DNA from: Edaphochlamys debaryana
Taxonomy: Eukaryota > Chlorophyta > Chlorophyceae > Chlamydomonadales
Length of the DNA: 64,000 bases
Assembly: GCA_016858145.1 (NCBI GenBank)
Contig: JAEHOE010000013.1
Coordinates: forward strand, 434,001-498,000
Direction of reading: 5' to 3'
Shown here: one piece after another, positions 46,737 through 58,775 of the stretch
Numbering within the stretch: the first letter of the stretch is position 1
How the letters are laid out: each line of letters begins with the position of its first letter
Made by a program: the position numbers and the translations under genes
The notes under the pieces: generated by a model
Databases searched by the model: none
The model's input: only the letters and a program-made list of their open reading frames with translations
What the model was told of the DNA's origin: nothing

Positions 46737-49277
46737 CTTTGCTTGCTATGTAGACAGCGCGTAGAGTAGTTTGGGGGTCGAGGGGTGTGAAGAGGCATTT
46801 GGGCACAGCTCCGCCCAACCCACCGGCCCTCACTGCAGCCCTCAGTGTACGGCAGTACGGCAGCCCTTATGCTGGCACCGTGAGCGCGAAGACCGCGCAG
46901 AGCTGCAGTAAGCGTTGCCATGTGCACCGAAAGGCTCTATCGCCCTCGGGTTGAGGCAGCACAGGAATGCTGCTGGGGTACCGTTCACACCGGCCCCCAG
47001 ACAGCTCTGTCCTTGATCGCTTCACCGCACGTGTGCTGCTCCTCCGAGCGGCTGAGACATGAAGAACACTGACTGTTTGACTCAACGCTCGAGGGCGCCT
47101 TGAGCGTTCAGGTCCATTCAGGTCACAGAAGTGTTGCCCCCTGCCAGGGCTGATTCGGCCGAGGCGACTTGAACTGCCTCTATGCGCAGACCGTTGAGCC
47201 GTGGCGTGGCACTTACAGCCCAAGGGTCCGCAGCCAGCAGCCAGCAGAGCTGCCGCTCTATCCACTCCTTGGCGTCCCAGCCAGTCCGCAGGCAGTCCGT
47301 CTCCTGCCCCACATCCACACCTTGCCTCCCAAACAAAACGGTATGGCACGTGCACCCATCCATCGTCTCAGTCTGAGGCCCTCCCCTCCTCCTTTGTTAT
47401 GCCATGAAGGCAAATGGGCCTCGAGCAAGCAATGTACCCAAAATCGCTGCTCCCAGGTTCACGAGCTGGCAGGCTTCCAGGGGCGGGCCAGGGCAGCTGG
47501 GACCGCCCGTGCAAGCCCCCGGCCAGGAGAGCGCAACCCGCCGCGCCCAAGGCCGCGCCCACATCTCGCGCCGTGTGATGCGCAAACCCCTCCTCCTCGC
47601 CGCCTCTTCCTCCTCCTTGTGGAACAAAACATGCTAAGCAACCCCTTAGACGATTTCATCCTGCACGGCCCAGAGAGGGGCTAGCAACCGCTCACTCTCA
47701 CGCTCAAGTGCGCTCCGCGAATGTGAGTATGATGCGCTCCGTGTTGCGGGCCCAAGCCCCAAGCCCTGGGCCCGGCAGTCTGCAAAGACCATTCAACCGA
47801 CAACGACACGGGGCGGGGGCCGACCCACCCAAAACCACAGTTAGTAACCAATCACAACCTCGAGAGGCAGCACCGGCTCGCATAGCTGCACAGCACGCCG
47901 AGCACCGGCCCCCGCGAACAACGCACTCATACGCGATGGCTTGCTAGTACATCGTACAGGTTGGACCTGACGTCACACGTCCAAGCAACGGCTGTAAGGA
48001 CCGATCCGTCCACCACCGACTGTCTTGACTCAAAGGCAGACCTTCCAAAGGCGATGCCCGTGCCAAGCGACGAGAAATGCCGGGAGGACAGATGCTCCAC
48101 AAAACTATGGGCAACTAAAATAGGGGACGATGCCGGCAGAAGCCACCCAGCATCTAATGCCGCAGGAAGCCCTCCCAGGAGGCCGCTCAGAGCATGCCGA
48201 CGCCGGCAATGACGCAAGCACCCGCCACCCCCTCGTTCCCGGCCCCGACTGTCCACCTATGCCCCCTGTTTAGAATCTTCAACCCCCTGAGCCGCTCCCG
48301 GCCCATACCGCACCGCAATTGGCCAGCTCATCATCCGTTCCCCCGCGAAAGTCTGGCCGCGGGGGCTTGTCCCGGAATCTCCCACCCCACCCAAGAGCGC
48401 CCGTGAGGTGTCAGTTGCGCTCATTGCCCCCTGTGGCTTAGTAAGCCCCGTCCTACGGTGCACGTGCCCCGACCCCACTCCTCCGTTCGCTCAAGCAAGG
48501 CGGCGCCGTCCAAACATCAGCTCCAAGCACTGTCTGAAACCGCCGTCCGTGCTGTCAGCGCCTGCCCTCAGGCCTAGCCCGCGCGTCTCCAGTTGCCCTG
48601 CTCCCGGACCAGAACGGCCCACATCAATTGCCCGTTCCCCCCAGAAGAGATAAGCCTTACGCAGGAGCCTGGCAACAGCCAGGTCCCACCGGGTGAGCAA
48701 CACGTGGGGCAAGCCGCGCCGGCCCACACGCCATAAGCCCGTGCGCCCTGTGTGCAACCACCCCCGCCAACGCCAACCAAGCAACAGCCCGCGCGGCATG
48801 AATTTTAGGAGCCAGGTACTTTTCGATTACTGCGCAAATGCTCGTAAACCACAACGAGACTCGTCCACGGGAACACGCCGGAATTGGGTTTTTTAAAATG
48901 GGCTTCGCCCGCAGCTGGTCCAGCCCAGACCCGGCGCGTCACACCCTCGCTTGCGCCCGCGTTCCCACCGGAGGCAGCGCAGGCCCCGCCTCCGGTGCCG
49001 CGGGCATGCAAGAACAGCGCGTTGCGCGTGTTGGTGGACGCGCCGGGCCCTCGAGCACAGGCTCGCGGGCTGGACAGCCTAGGCGACCCTCTTCTCTTCA
49101 CCTCCGCTGCGCCATCCCCAGACAGCGCTCGCGGTCCCTTACTCTCTCCGGGCACGAATGACCCATATAGTGCCTCCTGCTGCGCCCTCAGGGCTCGCCC
49201 GCCCCCGTGCGGTGCCTCCAGCCTCGCAGGGCACCCCCTGCTCCCCTCCAGAGCGCTTCCCGCAGGGCGACAGCCCC
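46737..49277. other. NUDC upstream region / TAZ copy 2 3' flank
   Basis: No gene I can support. One minus-strand piece, 47217-47363, reads QETDCLRTGWDAKEWIERQ and is followed by a consensus-like donor GCT|GTAAGT, but no partner exon was found. The same bases contain TGTAA and could instead be a distant poly(A) signal. Confidence 0.4.
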
Positions 49278-52200
49278 TCAGGGCGCGCCCGCGCCGTGTG
49301 GCCCCGCCAGAGGCATGGGCCCGGTGGTGGCCATCATGTGGGCCCCGGGGCCGAAGTGCGCGCCGCCGGCGTGCTGCGGCATTTGGCCTGGCGTGGGGGC
49401 GGGGGGTTGCGGCAGCGGAAGGCACGCGAGCGCGCGAGTTAGTGTGGGCCTTGGTGCGGAGCTCGGCAATGGGCTAGGGTCAGGTCTACAAAAAAGGATG
49501 AGGGCGACACATGTGGCCGGCCGCAGGCTTGCCGATCCGCATCTACCAAACTTGCTCCGCGGTAGCGCGCCAGCCACGGTCCAGCATCCAGAGCTCGCAT
49601 GACAACGACAACCCTTTGGCCGCGTGCCCCCCACCTTGCTGCAGGATGACACCCTCCCCTGACCGGCCGCCAGCCCCGCGGCCCGTCCCAAGTTCTACGC
49701 CACCCCCTGCCACCCCGCACCTTGCTGCATGACAAACACGGCCGCTCCTAACCCCCGCCCCCGTCCCCCACCGCAAAAACTGCCCGCCTCCTGGCGTGCC
49801 TTGCCCTCCCTGGCCTACGTCCCTGACGCACCTTGCTGCATGAAGAACACGGGCGCCCCGCCCCCGTGGGGCCCCGCCGCCGACGGGCCGCAGCCGTAGG
49901 GCAGCATGACACCCTGGGGCATGCCCGGTAGCCCGGTAGCCAGGAAGTAGCCGCCGCCACCTGGAGCCTGGATCAGCGTGGGCCCGCCGTGGGAACCGTT
50001 GGGCCCAGGCGCCACCGTCAGGCCCTGCAGGCCTGGCGGCAGCTGCAGGCCCGGCTGCGGCCCGGCGTGGAGGATGAAGGGCCCGCCGTGGGGCCCAGCA
50101 GTGGCCAGTTGCGGGTGGCCTGCCAAGCAGGGACGGTATTGGAACAAACAGACGGCAGAAGGTTAAGTCGAGGGAGCGAGAACGCACAAGCGTGGATGCC
50201 AGGGTCGGCTGCTGAGCGCAGGAAAAGATCACCCTCCACGACCGAGAGGCGATGTGACGACTCGTAAGCAGGCCCTAGGAGAGCGCAGGACAACCCCAAC
50301 CTTGCCCTTCCACGGACGCACCTGGCTGCGAGGGCAGGTACACCACGTAGCTCCCCGGCGGCGCCGACCCGGGGGCGGGCCCGGCGTGAAGCACGGAGCC
50401 GGGCGGGGGCGCCGACGCAGCGGGAGCGCCGCCGGGCGCCGCCGCGACGGCTGCCATGGGGAAGGCGCTGGGCTGCGGCGCGGCCCCAGACGCGCCATTG
50501 GGGGCCGGGGGGAAGCCGACATTTGCGAACGGCGCCTGCGGGGAAGGGAGGATGAAGCATGGTTCAAATGATTGGCTCACACGTGAAGAGACACACGGTC
50601 ATCTGCACTGTGTCGCAGCAGGTGCACAGCCAGGAGGTCGGTAGTACAGCTAGGAAGCACAGCTAGGAAGCACAGCTGGGGAGTACAGCTAGGGAGCACA
50701 GCTGGGGAGCACAGCGACGGAGCCCACAGCTGGGGCAGCCGCTCACCTGCATGCCGGCGACCAGTCCGGGCGCAGGCGCTGCCCCGGGGCCGCCCGGCTG
50801 CGGCGCCTGCACGGGCTGCTGCGGCGCCACACCGTGGCCCTGGGACGTCCGCGCGAACAGCGACAGCCCGCCGCCCGGGTTCGGGACGGGCTGCGGCTGC
50901 ATCGCCTGCACCTGGGCGTGGGCCTGGGCCTGCTGCTGCAAGCCCTGGGCCTGCGGCGAAAGCGCCTGCTGCTGCTGCTGCAGCTGCAGCTGCGGCGAGG
51001 CGGACTGCGGCTGCGGCATCTGTCCCAGCGCCTGCGCCTGCGCCTGCTGCTTGAGGCTGGCCTGGCGGTCCAGGTGTAGCGCCTGCAGCTCCGCCAGCGC
51101 CGCCAGGGACCCGGACGCCGCGTGCGAGAGCCCCGCCGCGCCGACGCCGACGGTGGCAGGGCTGCCGGCGTTGCCCGCGCCGGACACGGAGGCCCGCATG
51201 GCCGCCTCAACGCCGCCGCCGCCGTTGAGGGCCGCGACGGAGCCGTTGCCGCCCGAGGCCGCCGACGTGGTGGTGGTCGTGGGCGTCCCGTGGTTCATGG
51301 GCGTTCCCTCGGAGCTGCTCTCCATGGCCATGCCCCCGGCCGCTGCCGCGGGGCCGCCTCCGCCTCCGCCGCCGCCGCCGTTGGCCTGCTTGGCCTCGCG
51401 GTGGCGCGCCTCGAACAGTCCCCACCCCATCTGCCGGCCCTGGCTCTGCGCCTGCGGCTGCTCCGGCTGCAGCGACGGCGACGGCGCCTGCGTCTGCGGC
51501 GAGGCCGCGTGCATGGACGTCGACTGGGTGGGCAGCGCGCCGCCCATCTGCTGCTGCTGCTGCTGGGCGTGGAGTTGTTGGTGCTGCGGGTGCTGGTGCT
51601 GCACGCCCTGCATGTTGGATGACGTGGAGGGGGCCGAGAAGGGGTCCGCCTCGTCATCGTCGAACATGGTGTGCAGCGGCGGGCTGGAGCCGGGCGGCAG
51701 GTCCAGGGCCGGCGAGGGCGTCACGGGGGACATGTGGTGGGCCTGGGCCTGGGCCTGGGCTTGGGGCTGGGCCTGGGGCTGCGGGTGGTTGGGGTGGCTG
51801 GGGTTGGGGTGGTGCGGGTGCGGCTGCGTCGGCGGTGAGGGCTGGTGGGGCTGGTGGGGGTGGTGGGGCTGCTGCAGCGGCGGCGGCGGTGGCGGTGGCG
51901 GAGGCACGCGGCCGCGGGCTGCCTGGTACTTGCGGACGGGCGCGCAGACCTGGCAGTTCCCGTCCTGTTGGGAGTGGGCGGTGGGGAGAGTCGGGGGCGG
52001 CCAGTAAGAGGCGGCTGGGGGAAAGCGAGCTTAAGCAAGGGTGGGCGAAGGCTTGCAGTGATAGTGCAGCTGGTGGGCTAGAAAGCTATGGTATGGTAGA
52101 CCTTCCCGGCGGAAGTTCGCAAGGCTCCGTGAATCGGACGACCCGAGGCGACAGCCCGACATACGGCTTGGCCTTTCGTCTGCTGCGGCACCACGGCAGC

Positions 52201-52651
52201 GTTCCCTCCCTACCCCTTGCTGCGCCCTCTGCCGTTGGCCTCTGGAGGGCGGGCTTACCGCACAGGACTTGTGGTGGGTCAGGATGCTCTTGACCAGATT
52301 GCAGCGAGGGTAGCTGCAGTTCTCACGGGCGCAGCTCGCCACGTGCGTGAAGACGCCCTTGCCAAAAGAGCAAGTCTTCCCGTGTTCACAGTTGGCGTCG
52401 TCGTGGCCGCACTCGACGCAATGGTAGTGGAACATTAGCCATCGGTGGCACTGCGAAGGTAGAGCCAAGCAGCAGGGCGCTGAGGCGACCGCGTTCGGCG
52501 CTCGTGCACAATGCCGGTGCGAACGACGGTGTGGCTCGCGGGGAGCGCGCGGAGGCTCCCACCAGGTCAAGCGAGCCCCCTAGCCCTCGCATATGCAGCC
52601 TGAAGGAAGGGTCCCCACCGTTTCCAAGAAGGCGGGGTCGGCCGTGTCCAT
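49278..52651 (-). CDS. TAZ-type zinc-finger protein, copy 2
   Basis: Eight minus-strand exons close in frame to 701 residues: 52619-52651 (ATG 52651, MDTADPAFLET), 52259-52450, 50747-51964, 50322-50535, 49832-50119, 49721-49747 (27 nt), 49635-49658 (24 nt), 49278-49387 (TGA). The TAZ finger spans about residues 5-90: CHRWLMFHYHCVEC, CEHGKTCSFGKGVFTHVASC, CSYPRCNLVKSILTHHKSC, then DGNCQVCAPV. FLETCHRWLMF aligns without gap to ALENRHRWLLF of copy 1, which supports the 33-nt first exon. The rest is Gln/Pro/His/Ala-rich (QQQQQQ, QAQAQ runs), typical of a transcription co-regulator. No HAT or bromodomain is visible. Near the end three successive exons finish with the same MQQG/LQQG module. Confidence 0.9.
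50646..50716. repeat. Tandem repeat in TAZ copy 2 intron
   Basis: About five imperfect 15-bp units of agctaggaagcacagc / agctggggagcacagc type in the intron between exons 50747-51964 and 50322-50535. Confidence 0.85.
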
Positions 52652-54408
52652 TTCTTCACAGCCCCGTCGCCCAGGGCCTTCAGGCTGCTTCGACACGCCA
52701 GTAGCTTCTGCTGTACAACAATAAAGGCCTTGCGGGGGCAGCGATAGCGCGCAGCGCCCTCTCGGGCAGGGGCGCCCCAAACAATTGCGCCTCGCGGGCC
52801 CTCCTCGATGTAGAGCAGTTATCAGCGCCTACTTCAGCTATCAGGTGCGGCTCAATGCGCCGGGGCGAGCCAAGGCAGGAAGATTTGGCCACCGGCAAGG
52901 TTCTACAACAGAGTCAAATGAGCGCGCGCAGCTAAACAAAGCTGCACGTCGGCAGTGTCCTTGTGTAGCTGTATATCGCCCGTGAGCCGCTGCGGCCCAC
53001 GACTGACCTGCGGAGCAATTTGCAACCGAGCTAGTACGGCGGTGCATTCTTTGCGCCTGGGGATCCCTGTCCCCTGACACTGATAGCCTAGACGGTACAT
53101 AGCATAGCAACGGTTTTGCTTCGTGCGAATGCGGCGCTCGACCTGCGGCCAGACATTTGCCTGTGAGTGCAGCAAGGATGCAACGTTCACGTCCAAGCCA
53201 AATGAAATGCCGCATATCTGTCGGCGCTGTTCCATGGGCACCGCGCCCGTCGTCTGCTGGGGTTTCGGCATCGCGAGGTGGGCGTGGGTTCTCTGCGCTG
53301 GCTTCTAGTCGCGAACACGCCACGGCACACTCCCACGACTGGCCATGGTGATCATCAAGCTTCCGCAACACTCTGCGTTTCTGTCCGCAGGGGGTCCACC
53401 AACTGCCACTTAGGTGTGGACGGGGCGTGTGCAGGCCCTGTCGGGTGGTCGGGGCCACCGCAGCTCGTGCTCTCGCCCGCTTGCCCCGGCCGCTTGTCAG
53501 TCGTGTTGGTGAGATATTCTATCGAAAGAGCTGCGAGCCCCCGTTCCGTGGTGCGGGCTGGTGGTGGAGAGGGGTTGAGGGCTCCACGGAGCAAACTCGA
53601 ACATTGGGTCCCCTCTAGGGCGGACCACGGGGCTCAGCCCTTTTCCTGCCTTCGAGAAGCCGCCCTTGTCGAAAGAGCGCTGGGTGCGTCCTGGCAGTGG
53701 GCTGGCGAGCGGCCAGCCGCTGCTAGGGGTTCCGTGGGATATGGGAGGCGTGCAGGGGCGTGCTCGTGTGGCCCCGCCCAGCACACGGTGCGTCCTGCGA
53801 CCGCTCCAACAGGGCAGCACGAGCGGGAGTCCCAGTGCTGACAGCATCATCTCCGATCCGCCCGTATCCCCCCCTGCTGCCCGCTTAACCGCTCAGGGCA
53901 TGGGCATCCGTAGCAGGGCTTCCTAGCGCTGGAGCGTCACAGGTGGGCCCGCCTGGCCCTGGGATGCGGCTGGAGTCGCTGGGCCACTCTGCACAGGTAC
54001 TCCGGGTCTGCCATGGGCTAAGATTGAAACAAAAGCAGCCATGGTCTATGGCTTATCGTAGGCAGTGAAGTCATTGAGCTCCCCTGCCGACGCTTTCCTC
54101 TTGCGCCCGGCCCAGTTTGTGCCTAACTGAGTACCTGTCCCTTTGGCCTACGGCCCGTATGGGAGTTCACGGCTCATTACCATGTCCATGTCACACGAAC
54201 AACAACAGAGGCTTGGCTTGATGGTCAGGCGCTGGACGCTCACCCACAACCGTTACGGTACGTGTTTTGGTCAACCAGCCGCTAGGATGCCACGTCAAGG
54301 GGTGGGCCACACACCCCACTTTGGGAATCCGCCCTGTCCGAAGTGCGCCCCCATGCGCTTACCCCCTCCCGCCTCCCCCCACCGCAGGCCAGGATGCCTA
54401 GGCGGGTC

Positions 54409-54512
54409 ACTGCCTGCATGGGGGGGGGGGGTCACTGCCTGCATGGGGGGTCACTGCCTGCATGGGGGGTCACTGCCTGCATGGGGGGGGCACTGCCTGC
54501 ATGGGCGGGGCA
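54409..54512. repeat. Minisatellite of tcactgcctgcatgggggg
   Basis: Five units of 19-23 bp differing mainly in G-run length. Confidence 0.95.
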
Positions 54513-54875
54513 CGCAAACAGTGCGGCACTGCGTTGCGGCTTCGGCCCGTGTGCGCCCCACGGCCGCACACAGCGACACGAAATCACGAAGCCACCCATA
54601 CCGTGGCCAGCTCAGCAGCCATTGCGTGGCGTCCACACCGGGGCACTGCATTCCTGCTTGCCTAACGCCGCCTTCTTGGTCCACGGAGGGCATCGGCACG
54701 GGCCGATCGCCTCAGCCGCCGGTACTCCGCTGGCGGGCCCTCCTGTGTGATTGCATGGGCGGACCACGGATGTGGTGCGCGCCCAGGGGACAGCTGGGGT
54801 CACCCCGATGGGTTACCCTGATGGGGTCACCCCGATGGGGTCACCCCTGCTGGCGGTCAGGGGTGAGGGGCCCAC

Positions 54876-54908
54876 CCCCTCTGGAGCGCTGCATCGTGGG
54901 TGTGGTGG
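54876..54908. repeat. 33-bp direct repeat, copy 1
   Basis: Starts cccctctggagcgctgcatc; identical to 55885-55917, 1009 bp away. Confidence 0.9.
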
Positions 54909-55884
54909 CTCCGCTCACCGAGTCCCCCCCTGGAGCGGCGCGGTGGCCATACCGGCAGCGCAGCCGTCCTCCCGTGACGTGGACATGCGGCCGACCTGCC
55001 GTACTTGGTGTGGGCTCGGGGCATGACAGGTGTGGCTGCATGCCTTGTGCACCAGCTGCGCTGCAGCAGTGGCCGCGACACAGGAGAGTGGCGCTGCCGG
55101 AGCGCCCTTGGGGGGCGTCCTCCCACCGCCGCGAGATGGGTAAGGAGGCAACCGGGGGCGTATCGCTCACAGCTGCCCAAGCCGTGCGGGCGGCGCTGAT
55201 ACCGCCTGATGGTGCGGTAGAGGTCCATGGCCGTGGAGGAAGGTGGAGGAAGGTAGCGCTGAGGCTGCCCACAAGGACTGCCAGCCCGGTGGGGCAGTGC
55301 AGAGGGAGCTCTATCCACCTGCAGCGTCCAGAGGAAGCTCTGAGCAGTTGAGGATGTGTGGTTAGGAATGTGACAAGCCGTCACACCCCGAAGGCAACTC
55401 CGCAGGTAGAGCGGGGAGCCTTGGCTGAGCCCCCAGCGCACTCAGTCACGCAGTAGCTCTGGGGGTAAGCCCAAAGGATTGGCAGGGGATTCCTCCCGGC
55501 TGGTGCGGTGCGCAAGAGCCTGATGGTTGCGAGGCCCGAAGATGCAGGGGCACCCCCTGTGGGAATGTGTTTTTGGGCTGAGCCCCCGGCGCGTAGCGCC
55601 TGGCGCGGCCCCAGTGCTGCCCGGCCTCGCGGGTTTTGGGGCTCGGCCCTTGTCCCTGTCCTGAGGAGGACAGACACCCCTGTTGTTGGCTTGCATTCGT
55701 TAGGCAGGGCGGGTGCCAGGAGGTGTCAGCTTTGGATACAACTTTGGTGGTCCGCAGGGGCGACGCAGGTGCAGTCGCAATGTCGCATCAGCGGCCCCGG
55801 GCATTAGCCGCTGCTGCAACGTACGAGGGCCTCACCCGGCTGATGAGGGTGGGGACATGCAGGCAAGCCGCTCAGCCACCACAT

Positions 55885-55917
55885 CCCCTCTGGAGCGCTG
55901 CATCGTGGGTGTGGTGG
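55885..55917. repeat. 33-bp direct repeat, copy 2
   Basis: Identical to 54876-54908. The two may bound or belong to an old mobile fragment; nothing between them identifies it. Confidence 0.9.
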
Positions 55918-58775
55918 ACGTTGTGAGGTGGATTGGTCGTTATTGTTGCATGGCGTTGCACGGCGGCGCAGCATGGGGCTCCCTGCATCCAGGCAACAGC
56001 CCTTTGTTTTGGTGAGCCAGCCGAGCGCAAGAGCGGAGGGTCGGTCCTGCGGGTTGCCTTTGGCGTAGCGCTGCGGTTGGTCCGGTCAGGTATGGGCGTG
56101 GCCAGGGACGTGGGGTGGGTGGATTGTAAGGAAAGACTGCCCCTTCCTGCCTTCAGCCAGCCACCTCCAGGCCACCCTTGTTTCTATTATGGTGTCGCCT
56201 CACAGTCAGACTCACCACTCCACGCCAGTCCGGCACTTGACAGCGGCTGGTTGCGGCACCGTCCACACACGTGCTCTGCCCCTCTGCCCCCCCCCCTCTG
56301 CCCCTCTATCTGCCCCCCCCTGCCCCTCTACCCCCCCCCCTCTGCTCCGTGGCCCGTGACACGTGACCAGCCTGGCGACATTGCGCAGCCCGAGCTCCTG
56401 CCACATTTTCGTGCGGCGCGACAGTGGGCAAGGCGTTGGGCTGTTGTATTGGGGAAACTGGCTGAGTGCGCATCCCCCGCCCCTGGAGCCGCTAGACCCG
56501 GCCCACCCCTAGAGCTGAGCGTGCCCTCGTGCACTGCACTGCATTGCGCTTTGCTTGTAAGCCGCACCAACACAGTGGAGAGCTCATGTCCACGAAGTGG
56601 GGCGCTCATGGCGGCGGGCTGCGCGGGCAGCGGTCCCTAGCCGCAGCCGCTGCCGCAGCCAGTGCTTCTCCCGAAATAGAAATAGAAATATCTAACGCCG
56701 GGTTACCCCTGGCGTGGGTTAAGGAGGGCGGGTTGGTCAGACCCGCCACCATGGGGGTGCCTCCGCACCCTTTGTGCTCATCCTGGCCGGAGGGTCCTGT
56801 AGGTTTTCACGATGCTCTTGAGGCGGCTCACCGCGTGCCGGTGCAGGCTGTGGCAGCAGGCTTTTGCCTCGGTGGCCGTGACGCCCAGTGCTTCTCCCGC
56901 CCTTCTGGCCGCCGGGCCGGCAATCCGCGTATGGCCCTCCTCCTCTTCCTTCTCTTACCGGTACTCCACATGTGAGGTGCGTCCACCGGCAGTTGGTGAA
57001 GTGATTTTGTGCCAGGAGCCCCCCATCCCCAGGGGCCTTTATGTAGTCTCGCTTCCCTCTTCAGGGTGCCCAGGCCAGCGGCTAGGGCGCCTCACTAGGG
57101 CGGCCGCCAGCCTCAGCCACAGGGCACCGAAGCCCCGTGCGCGCAACAGTATCCAATCAAGCACTGCCCCTTATAACGGCATGTCACATGCGGCCACATC
57201 AGGTCAGTCTGCCCCCATTAGGACAGGCCCAGACAGGCCTAGGACAGGGCCCCCGGCCCCGGAAACTGGAGGTCCCCACCTGGTCCCCATAACAGCACCC
57301 GCCCCTTGCAGGTGCCTCCAGGTCGCCTCACGACCACAGTTGTCATGGATAGCGCTTATCTGAGCTACATTTGCACGTGGCACCTGGGCGGCGCTCGTAC
57401 CCTCTCGTACCGACAGAGCGGGACCTGTGCGGACGACGGGCTCTCGGCCTCAGACGCGACAGTCTTCCCAGCGGCGGCGCCCCCAGCCCCGACGCCTGCC
57501 ATGACCTGCCTCTACAGTCTCAGTTCTTGTCTGAGAGGGGCTCTGAACCCCGTTTCATACCCCTCCATGAATCGCGCGACCCGTACCGGATGGATCGCAC
57601 TCATCAAACTCCCGCGCAGGGACGCCAAGTCCGACTCCATACTAACAAACCAACGCATGCTTGGGAGTAGTGCGCCTAGCATGTCCTGAACTCGGACTGG
57701 GCGCGTTAGACGTATGCAAGACAACTTCGGACCGCATTGCGGGTCAGGAATAGCTGAGAATGGACCCGGTAGCAGACAACGAAGAAGAGCCCAAGCTGCT
57801 ATCGGGATTCTCACGCGGAGGCCTGAAACGTAGGCGCGGGCCCTGGTCCGCGTCGGAGCATGCTGCGCTTGCGAGGCTCCATACGGCCTTCGGAAACCGC
57901 TGGTAAGACCAGTAGAATTGCGCTACTTGCTCTTAAGACTCTTGAGTCTGGGGCTGCGTTGAGGGCTGGGCCCAAAGTAAGGCAGTTAGGGCGCCGGTTG
58001 ACGATCAGACGCGCTCGGCCGATCCACGCTTCACCCCTGCTTTGTGCAATAAAGTATTTCCACCTCCCGAGGAAACCGGTTTTTGCCGACGTCTGGAACC
58101 CTCTAGTCCTGCCGCAACGGGCCACAGACGTCCCGTTTCGCCGCGTCGGTCTTTTGCTCATGGTGCAGCAAGACCGATACAACGCCTCATTTCACCAGAT
58201 AGGCGCTTGATTGACAGAGACGTTGCAGAAAGACGTTACGTGGCATGGTCGTCAAGCCGGAGACGAGGCCATAATGGCTGGCATCCTGCCTCCCTCGTGC
58301 GCCTCATTAGGCTGCTGCGATGCATCTTTAAGGATGCCATGCGTTGATGATTGAGGGAACAATCCTCACTGGACGCTCTAGTTTGCGGGGTTTCAAAACC
58401 CCCATGGCACCCCATCAGCCCCCCTCGGCGACGATACACGATGACAGGAGGAGTGCGTGAAGGTACATACTCACGACGATTGCAGCAGAGGGGCGGCAAC
58501 CAGCCTAACTGCGGCCCTTCGCCGTGCCGCCTTCGACGTGCCGCATACTCAGCGTGCCGCCCCTTGTCCCGAGCAGCCGCATTCACTGAACACTTCGCAG
58601 GCTTGCGCCTACTCAGGCGTAGTTACCCCAACTTGCTTCCTGTCAACCCTGTGGCCCATGCATCAGCCGAACTATGACCTCGATGCGCCCCCACCTACTG
58701 ATGCTCACCAGACCGAGCATGCGATCACCTGCTGAGCAGTGGTGAGCCGTCCCCCCCTGCCCGCCGTCCTCGCAG

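Larger units (their letters stand above)
52652..58775. other. Gene-poor, repeat-bearing region
   Basis: About 6 kb between the divergent TAZ copy 2 and MYB genes. I found no exon chain with consistent splice sites. It should hold both promoters and the missing 5' part of the MYB gene, if that exists. Contains a gcctgcatgggg minisatellite (54409-54512), gatggggtcaccc units (54780-54850), a 33-bp direct repeat (54876 and 55885), C-runs (56285-56345) and three gaaata units (56674-56692). Confidence 0.45.

Noticed and set aside
54143..55351. 402-codon plus-strand frame
   Set aside because: Runs through a minisatellite and contains no conserved motif; codon use is unlike the real exons.
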